Assembly (NCBI GenBank): GCA_007129635.1
Contig: SKVE01000365.1
Span: forward strand, 1-7,307
DNA from: Planctomycetaceae bacterium
GTDB taxonomy: Bacteria; Planctomycetota; Planctomycetia; Pirellulales; Pirellulaceae
Length of the DNA: 7,307 nucleotides
Direction of reading: 5' to 3'
The position numbers and the translations under genes are program-made. Below, in pieces: positions 1 to 6,002 of this stretch; the stretch's first letter is position 1, and each line of letters starts with the position of its first letter. The notes beneath the pieces are model-generated. The model ran no database searches and had not been told where the DNA came from. It was given only the letters and a program-made list of their open reading frames with translations.

Positions 1-451
1 AACAGATTCCGGGCGGGGGAACGGCAAAGGTGTCCTTCTAGTATACCGCGTGTTTTTTGTTCGGTGTTCCGCACGGCTGTCGATCCATGGTTATCGAACG
101 GGGGCTCAGCTTGCATCAACCGATCCGACCGATTCTGACCGAAAACCGCTCTTGTCGATACGATAGCGAAGAGCTAACGGCTGGGCAAGCGAGGTCGTCG
201 ATTGGTCGTTCCCTGCTACGGACTGGTGATTCTCTTTCCTTCCCGATTTAGTGGGGTGGTCATCTTCGCCCGCTGTTCGGCCGAGAATCGGCCACGCCAA
301 TGTCAAACGTGTCGTCGCCGGCCATGTCTTGATGCGTTCGATAATGTCAGCCACCCCTCGTTTTCCAAAAAACGCTTTGACCTCCATGCACACTTGGCGT
401 CTTTGCATCGACCAGGTATCCTGACGTCCAGCGAATTAGTGGGTATTTTCC
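1..451. other. Gene-poor stretch, no supported gene
   Basis: No reading frame here shows a recognisable protein family. The longest frames (about 100 residues on the minus strand between 106 and 408, and a plus frame from 202 that runs past 900) have no signal peptide, domain motif or good ribosome binding site. The plus frame also overlaps the Rrf2 remnant in another frame. A short perfect stem (279-284 with 288-293, loop of 3) is present but has no T-run on either side, so it is not a convincing terminator. The stretch lies directly upstream of a broken regulator gene and is most simply read as decaying intergenic DNA. A diverged small gene cannot be excluded. Confidence 0.5.
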
Positions 452-664
452 ATGAAACTGCTTTCAGATGCTTCGCAATACGCGTTGCGGGCCATGATTT
501 GGTTGGCGCAGCGTCCCCAGTCTCCTCAAAAAGTTCGGTAGATTGCGGAAGATGCGTGTGCGGTGCCCGGCTATTTGATCAAGATTCTCCAGAGCTTGAC
601 GAAGGCCGGTATCTTGTCCTCCCAACGGGGGATTCACGGTGGCTTTACTCTTTTGTTGTCAGCG
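452..664 (+). pseudogene. Rrf2/IscR-family transcriptional regulator, truncated pseudogene
   Basis: From ATG 452 the frame reads MKLLSDASQYALRAMIWLAQ, the typical N-terminus of Rrf2-family winged-helix regulators. It then meets TAG at 539-541 (codon 30), where the family normally has Glu in 'VREIAE'; one GAG-to-TAG change would explain it. In the same frame beyond the stop the homology continues through the recognition helix and wing (PGYLIKILQSL, then AGILSSQRGIHGGFTLL, up to about codon 68). After about position 655 it no longer resembles the family. The dimerisation helix and the cysteine region that binds an Fe-S cluster in members such as IscR and NsrR are missing, against a usual length of about 130-160 residues. 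No good ribosome binding site precedes the ATG. Family members sense Fe-S status, NO or redox and repress or activate nearby genes; this copy should be inactive. The family call comes from motif recall, not from a search. Confidence 0.82.
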
Positions 665-886
665 AAGCTCACACGACGTGCGCAAGTCCCTGCTATTGCC
701 TCCGAGCCGCAAGCTTCCCGCTCCACCTTTTCGAAGTCCGGCGGCTCACCACCGGCATCTTCGCGTTTCCGAGCCTTGCGTTCCGCCTGTTTCTGCTTCT
801 TGTCCTAAACGATTCCCTCAATCGACCGGACTTCTTCATGGGTCGTGTTTTCCAGTTGGCAGCTCAGGCGAATCCCCTTGGACGAC
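665..886. other. Degenerate spacer between Rrf2 remnant and beta-helix gene
   Basis: No intact gene is visible. The plus frame continuing from the Rrf2 remnant stays open to 808 but loses all resemblance to the family. On the minus strand a Lys/Glu/Arg-rich frame (DKKQKQAERKARKREDAGGE, decoded below about 804) is interrupted by TAG at 805-807, with further readable sequence on the far side. It may be a remnant of a second gene or chance. No hairpin with a T-run follows the beta-helix gene's stop codon, so its terminator is not identified. Confidence 0.4.
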
Positions 887-3697
887 CTACTCTTCCAGGC
901 TCAATTTCATATCGTCCAGGTAGAAGACGCCGTCCACGTCGGCGCTGCCGTAGAAGCCGAGCCAGCGGACCTCGTTAAACGCGTCGTGACGGAACGGCAG
1001 GACGTGTTGTGTGGCCGCACCGTCGTGCCGCAGGTTGAGTGTGTAGGTGGCCGGTGCGTCTTTGCCGAGGCGGAAGGCGATTTCCACGTGGGTCCAGGTT
1101 CCGGGCGGGGCCTGGAGCAGCTCCTGGCCGCCGGCCAGGATGCGGCCGTCGGCCTGAAACTGCAGCGACGGACCGGTTTCACTCGTACCGCCCGCGCCCC
1201 GGAACTCGACGTTCAAGGGCGCCGGCGTTTCGGCGTGCAGCATGGCCGCGAAGGAGAGGGTCACGGGGCCCTGGTCGAGGCCGCGCGGCGTGAGCTGGAT
1301 AACCGGATGGAAGCTCCTGGCCAGCCCCTTGCGGTCGATGCACTTGTACGACTTCGTGCCGCGGTACGCTGCCTGGTCGGTCACCTGGAACGTGCCCTCG
1401 CCAGAGGTGCTCAGCCGGAACACGTCGGGCTGGTAGCCGACGGGCATGTCCTCGAAGTCCATCTCGAACGCCACGAACCGGACGAGCTCCGCAGGCTTCC
1501 ACACCGCCGTGGGCTGCCGCCGCGCGTATCGGCGGCCGACGTTCCGCCACGCATCGGGGCCATAAAGCCCGGCAGTACGAATCTGTGGGTCGAACGGTTG
1601 GAAGCCGACGGCGGCCACGGCCGGTGCGTCGGGGCTCAGGGAGAAGTCGCGGCCGGCCGGATCGCGAAAGCCGGGATCGCCGACGACCGAACTCTCGTCC
1701 TGCCCTTCTGCCTGCCACTGAGCGAAACTCTTGCCGGCGAAGGTCAACTCAGCGTCGGACGCCAGCGTGTGGTACATGTTCCCGCGGAGCACGGGCGGCC
1801 GGTCGCCGGGCACCCAGTCGTGCCGCAGGGCGATGTCGTCGTCGGTCACATAAAGGTTCCGATACGCCTCCATATGGTTCGCCCGCCAAGTGTCGCTCAA
1901 CGAGCCGCGGCGGATCAGGCCGTCGCGGGCGAACGCGCCGATGTTGTTCCGGAAGACGTTGTCCACCCCCTTGTGCTGGAAGTAGGCATACCACTCGACG
2001 TCGTACACCAGATTATTCTCCACGACGGCGCCGCGCGACTGCTGGTCGAGATATATGCCCGCGAAGCCACAGATGTTCGGGTACGCCACATTGTCGTGGA
2101 CTCGGTTGTGGTGGATGTGCGTATCAAGGGGCCCGAACTGGTAGACCCCGGCAGCGTCGGTGTGGTAACGAAGGCCCAGATGGTGCAGGTGGTTGTACGC
2201 CACCACGTTGCCGTGCGAGTACTTCTCGCCTTGCCAATTCCAGCGGGCGTCCAGGCCGATAGCGTCCCAGTGGGTGTCGAAAATCTCGTTGTGCGTGATG
2301 CGAGTGCGGCTGGCAAACCGGTTGACGATGCCGTAGCAGCCGTGCCAAATGGTGCCCAGCCGGTGGATGCAGTTGTTGTCGATCACCAGGTCGAGCACTT
2401 CCTGGACCGCCGCGCCCTGGCCGTCGGGCTGCGGCGCGTCGGCCGGATCGGTTCCCGCGTTGGCTGCCGATCGCGGAGTCAACAGAGTTTTCAGGTCGGT
2501 GACGCCCAACTGCATGGCGCCCGCCCCGATATCCCAAATGTGGCACCGTTCGATGCGCACGTCGCGGCAGCCGTCGGCCAGTTCGAGCGCGTACTCGCCG
2601 AGCTGCGCGAAGGTGCAGCCCACGAAGGACGCTGCGCGGAGCCCCCGAGCGACGACCGCCGCCGTCAGGAACATGTGGCCCTGGCGGTACATGCCGTTGT
2701 AGCGGTCCAGGTCGGCGTCGACGTGGCGGAAGTCCAGGTCGCGGAAGTGGACGTGCTGGACGAACCGGCCCGCCGGCAAATCGCCCGACAGTTCGATCAT
2801 CTCCGATTTCAGCACCGGCGCGACGAACATCGACTCGTTCGGATCCTCGCCGGGCATGGGGTAGTAGAACAGCGTGCCCGTGTGACGGTTCAAGTACCAT
2901 TCGCCCGGCTCGTCAAGCGCCTCGAACACGTTGCTCAGGTAGTAGCGGAAGTTCCTTTCCCAGAAGTCCACCGTGCGGCCGTGCGTGCTGTGAAAGCGGA
3001 CCACGTGCCGCTGGGCGTCGATTTCCTCGATGCGGTGCAGGGTGGGCGTCCAGGACTGAAGCAGGACGACGTCGATATCGGTCGGATGGGACCACGCGGG
3101 GTCGATCTCTCCCGGGAAATAGCGGAACGCCTGCCGGGGGTCCTCGCCCGGCGCGCGGCCGTCGGCTCGCAACACCTTCTGCCCCCAGTTGGGTGTGCGC
3201 GCCCGGATGCGCGACTCGCCGTTCACGTAAAGCGAGAAGAATCGCCATTGGCTGTCGCGGGCCTCGGGAATGGTCAGCTCGTAATACGGTTTGCCGGGCG
3301 TCCGTTGCCAAGTGCCGCTCAGGCGCCGACCGCCGCTCAGCACGGCCCGCTCGCCGGGGTGGGAGCGGTAGGTCACGGGCGAGTCGGACGTGCCGGAGTC
3401 GGCCGGGGCAAACACCAGCTTCTCAGCCAGGGGGTACACCCCGCCGCGCAGGAAAACGGTGACTGGCCCCACCGGATTTTCGGCCAGACGCAGTTCCCGC
3501 ACCGCGGCCATCGCGCGCGGGATGCTGGAAAAGGGCTCCGCCTTACTGCCCTCGTTGGCATCATCACCGTCGGGCGCCACGTAGTAGTCGCGGCTGGCAG
3601 CCACGACTTCCGTATCGACGACTGCCGGAAAACCAGCCGTGACGGCCAGCAAGACGGAGGTAAGTGACACGAGCCGATACGATGGAAAGACGGTCAT
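887..3697 (-). CDS. Exported right-handed parallel beta-helix protein, GH141-like glycan-active enzyme
   Basis: A 936-residue protein. ATG at 3697 is chosen over an in-frame start 29 codons upstream because it follows a good Shine-Dalgarno (GAGGA, 3707-3711, spacer 9) and starts directly at a signal peptide (hydrophobic core about residues 8-28). The mature N-terminus has the YYVAPDGDDANEG motif typical of secreted parallel beta-helix proteins, then PVTVFLRGGVYPL (78-90) and an SGGRRLSGTW strand (121-130), a layout seen in GH141-type proteins. GEWYLNRHTGTLFYYP (265-280) leads into His/Asn-rich coils from about 315 to 640, such as DNNCIHRLGT, THNEIFDTHWDAIGLDARWN and GIYLDQQSRGAVVENNLVYD. A Pro/Gly/Ala-rich insertion (about 403-431) loops out between coils. 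Residues about 740-936 look like a separate beta-sandwich (EMDFEDMPVGYQP at the start, YLDDMKLS at the end), possibly carbohydrate-binding. Characterised GH141 enzymes include an alpha-L-fucosidase acting on pectin. Activity and catalytic residues here are not proven; a lyase or non-catalytic role is possible. It lies downstream of the sulfatase gene on the same strand but probably has its own promoter. Confidence 0.88.
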   Translation of the reverse strand: MTVFPSYRLVSLTSVLLAVTAGFPAVVDTEVVAASRDYYVAPDGDDANEGSKAEPFSSIPRAMAAVRELRLAENPVGPVTVFLRGGVYPLAEKLVFAPADSGTSDSPVTYRSHPGERAVLSGGRRLSGTWQRTPGKPYYELTIPEARDSQWRFFSLYVNGESRIRARTPNWGQKVLRADGRAPGEDPRQAFRYFPGEIDPAWSHPTDIDVVLLQSWTPTLHRIEEIDAQRHVVRFHSTHGRTVDFWERNFRYYLSNVFEALDEPGEWYLNRHTGTLFYYPMPGEDPNESMFVAPVLKSEMIELSGDLPAGRFVQHVHFRDLDFRHVDADLDRYNGMYRQGHMFLTAAVVARGLRAASFVGCTFAQLGEYALELADGCRDVRIERCHIWDIGAGAMQLGVTDLKTLLTPRSAANAGTDPADAPQPDGQGAAVQEVLDLVIDNNCIHRLGTIWHGCYGIVNRFASRTRITHNEIFDTHWDAIGLDARWNWQGEKYSHGNVVAYNHLHHLGLRYHTDAAGVYQFGPLDTHIHHNRVHDNVAYPNICGFAGIYLDQQSRGAVVENNLVYDVEWYAYFQHKGVDNVFRNNIGAFARDGLIRRGSLSDTWRANHMEAYRNLYVTDDDIALRHDWVPGDRPPVLRGNMYHTLASDAELTFAGKSFAQWQAEGQDESSVVGDPGFRDPAGRDFSLSPDAPAVAAVGFQPFDPQIRTAGLYGPDAWRNVGRRYARRQPTAVWKPAELVRFVAFEMDFEDMPVGYQPDVFRLSTSGEGTFQVTDQAAYRGTKSYKCIDRKGLARSFHPVIQLTPRGLDQGPVTLSFAAMLHAETPAPLNVEFRGAGGTSETGPSLQFQADGRILAGGQELLQAPPGTWTHVEIAFRLGKDAPATYTLNLRHDGAATQHVLPFRHDAFNEVRWLGFYGSADVDGVFYLDDMKLSLEE

Positions 3698-3721
3698 GGC
3701 GGGGTTTCCTCGAGCTGGGTG

Positions 3722-3755
3722 GTTGGGGAGATGGCGAGTGGAAATCTCCCCCAAC
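3722..3755 (-). promoter_or_regulatory. Leader stem-loop upstream of the beta-helix gene
   Basis: Positions 3722-3732 and 3744-3755 are complementary apart from one bulged base, giving an 11-bp stem with an 11-nt loop. On the mRNA it would sit at or just after the predicted transcription start and end about 10 nt before the Shine-Dalgarno. A stem at the 5' end of a transcript can protect it from decay, or it may be a DNA site for a regulator, since the arms also form an inverted repeat. Complementarity is seen directly; the function is inferred. Confidence 0.5.
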
Positions 3756-3784
3756 ATGCTACCAACCTCAAGCACCCAAGTCAA
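3756..3784 (-). promoter_or_regulatory. Candidate sigma70-type promoter of the beta-helix gene
   Basis: On the minus strand TTGACT (3784-3779) and TAGCAT (3761-3756) are separated by exactly 17 bp. The -35 box matches 5 of 6 and the -10 box 4 of 6 of the standard consensus. The expected start, near 3749, would give a leader of about 50 nt that begins with the stem-loop. Planctomycete promoters are poorly defined and a match of this quality can occur by chance, but the spacing, position and pairing with the leader hairpin support it. It would let this gene be expressed independently of the sulfatase gene. Confidence 0.45.
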
Positions 3785-3827
3785 TCAGGGGTGGAAAAGG
3801 GAAAAGGACAGGCATTATCCGCCTCCG

Positions 3828-3851
3828 CGCCCGGCCTACGTGGCCCGGGCG
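3828..3851. other. G+C-rich hairpin in the sulfatase/beta-helix spacer
   Basis: CGCCCGG (3828-3834) pairs perfectly with CCGGGCG (3845-3851); two more pairs can form inside with one bulged base. On the minus strand it is followed by pyrimidine-rich sequence with short T4 runs rather than a clean T-tract, so it could be at most a weak terminator for read-through from the sulfatase gene. It lies upstream of the beta-helix gene's candidate promoter. No protein-coding signal is seen in the rest of the spacer (3785-4031). Confidence 0.25.
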
Positions 3852-4031
3852 GCGGTCGGTCGCTTCCTGGCGGGTGCCCGCTGCCTTGGCCGTCTGGGAC
3901 CGACAGCCTACGCTTTTCCCGCTTGGCCGGGTCGTGTCGCCGTCCGATTTCGACACCCATCGGGTTCTGCCAGGAGGCTTGCAACAGGGAGTCGGACGAG
4001 AGCGACAGGTGGGCCTGGTCGAGACACTCGT

Positions 4032-4135
4032 TTAGCACCGTTCGAGAAATAACTGACGCATCTTCTGCCCCCTCACCCTGCCCTCTCCCACGAGGGGCGA
4101 GGGAAATTGGACAGTTATTTCTCGAACGGTGCTTA
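4032..4135. repeat. MITE/REP-like palindromic element with perfect terminal inverted repeats
   Basis: Positions 4034-4055 and 4112-4133 are perfect 22-bp inverted repeats (no mismatches) enclosing 56 bp. The interior contains a second G+C-rich palindrome (CCCTC 4081-4085 with GAGGG 4099-4103, plus CCC/GGG inside). It is preceded by CCTCACCCTG, a composition like the abundant CCCTCACCC/CCCTCTCCC-type intergenic repeats found in many bacteria. If the ends are taken as 21-bp repeats (4035-4055 and 4112-4132), the element is flanked by the direct repeat TTA (4032-4034 and 4133-4135), which could be a 3-bp target duplication. The right-hand TTA is the sulfatase stop codon read on the other strand. 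There is no coding capacity, so if mobile it would depend on a transposase elsewhere. As RNA it would fold into a long hairpin right after the sulfatase stop, so it probably acts as a 3' end or terminator whatever its origin. Confidence 0.75.
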
Positions 4136-5668
4136 GCGACGTCTGGGCCGTGGAGCCACGGGCTCGGGGTAGGCGGCCAGTTTCTTCCGAAGGTCGACCA
4201 CGATCGCGGGATGCTCCGCTGCCAGGTTCTTCGTTTCGAGCGGATCGGTCTGGTAGTCATACAACTCGTACTCGGCAGACTCCGAAGATTCGCCGATTGC
4301 TTTCCACTCGACCAACCGATATCGTTCGGTACGGATCGCGCGTCCGAGCTTTTGTTTGGGATACACATGGTAAGCGTGATCCCGCACGCGGGCATCGGCC
4401 GATTTCAGTACCGGCACCAGGCTGACTCCATCGATCGGCTGCGGCACGGTGGGCGCCGGCAGCCCCGCCAATTCAGCAAGCGTCGGAAATAGGTCGACGC
4501 TCTCGGCCAGTTGCCGGGTGGACGATCCCGGCTGGGTCGCTCCCGGTGCGACCACCAGCAAGGGAATCCGGTTGGCCTGTTCGTAGTTCGTATGCTTGGT
4601 CCAGATTCCCAAATCGCCCAGATGGAAGCCGTGATCGCCCCACATCACGACGATCGTCTTTTCGGCCAGTTCGAGCCGATCGAGTTCATCGATCAATCTG
4701 CCGATCTGGGCGTCGACGTAACTGGTGCTGGCGTAGTAGCCGTGGATCAACTGTCGCTTGAGCGGTTCGGGAATCGGCCCTTTTTCCGGGACCGGGGCAT
4801 AGGCCACGATCTCGCCGCCACGCTTGCCGGCGACGGCCGGCGCGCCGGCGGGCAATTCTTCGAACTCGGGCATCGGCAGCGTTGCCGGATCGTACCGATC
4901 CCAGTAGCGTTTCGGCGCGCTGAATGGCAGGTGGGGGCGCACGAATCCTGCCGCGATGAAGAACGGGGTAGCGTCCCGGGCGCGGCGCTGCGCGGCCGCT
5001 TGCAGTCGCCGAACTGTCTCCGCCGCCACTCGACCGTCGGCATAATCGTCGTCCTCGGCCTCCGGCCACTCGAACGCGGCACCGCGAGGCAAGGACCGGA
5101 TACGGTCCAATTGCTGGTTGGTAAAAAGCGCCTCTTCGCGGGTCAATTGCCCACCTGCGGTACTTGCCGGATCGAGATACTCGATCACCTTGTCGTGGAA
5201 ATGCGGCACGCAGAACGATTGGGGATCGCCGTAGTTTCCGTGCCCAATATGGTACACCTTGCCCAACGATTCGGTCCGGTACCCGTGCCGAGCGAAGTAC
5301 TGCGGCATCGTCACCGCATCGGGGACCACGTCGCGCAATTGGCTCCCGAGTCCGTACAGTCCTGTCGAGGTCGAATGCGAGCCCAGCATCAGCGTGAAGC
5401 GGGACGGTGCACAAACGGCTTGATTGCAATAAGCCAGATCGAAACGCATCCCGCGTTTGGCCAGGGCATCCAGATGAGGCGTCTGGGCGACCGGATCGTC
5501 GTAACAACCCAGCGCGGGCTTCAAGTCATCGACCAGGATCAACAACACATTCGGCCGCTCGGCGTCTTGAGCCCAGCCGTCGGAAGAAATCGCCACAATG
5601 CAAAATGCCACGCTGCCAAGCAGTACCGCCCAGGCGATCCGATGCAAAACGTTTTCCGATAACCTCAC
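4133..5668 (-). CDS. Exported type I sulfatase, iduronate-2-sulfatase-like
   Basis: A 511-residue arylsulfatase-superfamily enzyme that would hydrolyse sulfate esters, probably on a polysaccharide. With the GTG start at 5668 it begins MRLSENVLHRIAWAVLLGSV, a clear signal peptide with likely cleavage after GWA (residue 33). The sulfatase domain follows at once: RPNVLLILVDDLK (38-50) with metal-binding Asp47-Asp48; the CXPSR motif CAPSR (86-90), whose Cys86 is the residue converted to formylglycine; LGKVYHIGHG (135-144) with active-site Lys and His; RPHLPFSAPKRYWD (244-257); VMWGDHGFHLGDLGIWTKHT (341-360) with metal ligands Asp345-His346 and Lys358. The C-terminal subdomain contains RTERYRLVEW and YELYDYQTDPLETKNLA. 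Length and motif spacing fit the iduronate-2-sulfatase branch (SulfAtlas S1_7-like), though subfamily and substrate are inferred. Cys86 requires a formylglycine-generating or anSME enzyme encoded elsewhere. The frame stays open 112 codons upstream of the GTG, but that part lacks sulfatase features. Its stop codon abuts a palindromic element. Confidence 0.95.
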   Translation of the reverse strand: MRLSENVLHRIAWAVLLGSVAFCIVAISSDGWAQDAERPNVLLILVDDLKPALGCYDDPVAQTPHLDALAKRGMRFDLAYCNQAVCAPSRFTLMLGSHSTSTGLYGLGSQLRDVVPDAVTMPQYFARHGYRTESLGKVYHIGHGNYGDPQSFCVPHFHDKVIEYLDPASTAGGQLTREEALFTNQQLDRIRSLPRGAAFEWPEAEDDDYADGRVAAETVRRLQAAAQRRARDATPFFIAAGFVRPHLPFSAPKRYWDRYDPATLPMPEFEELPAGAPAVAGKRGGEIVAYAPVPEKGPIPEPLKRQLIHGYYASTSYVDAQIGRLIDELDRLELAEKTIVVMWGDHGFHLGDLGIWTKHTNYEQANRIPLLVVAPGATQPGSSTRQLAESVDLFPTLAELAGLPAPTVPQPIDGVSLVPVLKSADARVRDHAYHVYPKQKLGRAIRTERYRLVEWKAIGESSESAEYELYDYQTDPLETKNLAAEHPAIVVDLRKKLAAYPEPVAPRPRRR

Positions 5669-6002
5669 GTCGATCTCCCCCCTCTTCTTGCCAGCGTTTT
5701 GGAGCGACCCTCTGCCCCCGAAGCTTACCATCCCCGGCACTCGCCCGCCAACCCTGGAGTCAGCTCTTGACTTAGCATTTATTGTCCTCCAGTTCTCGAC
5801 ACGATTGGCGGCTTGGCTCACACCTCCGTACCGTTCGCTCAAGTGTTTGGCCGACACACGCATCAGGTTCTGGATCAGGTAGATGGCGGCGCCTGCTTTC
5901 GTTCTGCATTTCAATCCGTAGAATGCGTTCGGGTCATGACCGTAATGAATTCCCCTGTACGTTGGTTTCTGGCCGCCAGGCCCCGTGAAGAAAGGAACAG
6001 TC
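5669..6002. other. Divergent intergenic region between sulfatase and WbsX/GH99-like genes
   Basis: This 334-bp stretch separates two divergently transcribed genes and must hold both promoters if neither is read from outside. On the plus strand a -10-like TAGAAT (5919-5924) lies 78 bp before the ATG, but its -35 region is poor. A perfect 10-bp palindrome, GGTCATGACC (5932-5941), follows 7 bp later and could be an operator or chance. TTGACT (5767-5772) has no partner at 16-18 bp. The Shine-Dalgarno of the plus-strand gene, AAAGGA (5991-5996), is clear. The sulfatase frame reads open through the whole stretch without recognisable domains. No terminator or RNA gene is seen. Confidence 0.4.
5675..5684 (-). 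promoter_or_regulatory. Ribosome binding site deciding the sulfatase GTG start
   Basis: The purine run GAGGGGGGAG on the minus strand ends 6 nt before GTG 5668-5666. It is by far the best Shine-Dalgarno in front of this frame; the alternative in-frame ATG at 5731 has only a weak one and would put 21 polar residues ahead of the signal peptide. This supports GTG as the true start. Confidence 0.7.

Noticed and set aside
279..293. Short GGCCGA/TCGGCC stem as a terminator
   Set aside because: Only 6 bp, no T-run on either strand, and no gene ends next to it.
106..408. 100-codon minus-strand frame as a hypothetical gene
   Set aside because: No ribosome binding site, no motif and no functional neighbour; length is within what chance gives in G+C-rich DNA.
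202..978. 258-codon plus-strand frame spanning the Rrf2 remnant and the end of the beta-helix gene
   Set aside because: It crosses two better-supported features in other frames and encodes Arg/Pro/Cys-rich sequence without family resemblance.
845..3667. 940-codon open frame on the plus strand opposite the beta-helix gene
   Set aside because: It mirrors the beta-helix gene codon for codon, has Val/Arg/Gly-rich composition without domains or signal peptide, and arises from G+C-rich codon use on the other strand. The minus frame has clear family motifs.
4034..4133. CRISPR or tandem repeat array
   Set aside because: There is a single pair of inverted arms, not regularly spaced direct repeats, and no spacers or cas genes.
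4511..5662. 383-codon plus-strand open frame opposite the sulfatase gene
   Set aside because: It is a shadow of the sulfatase gene, with no recognisable motifs and no ribosome binding site, while the minus strand carries complete catalytic motifs.
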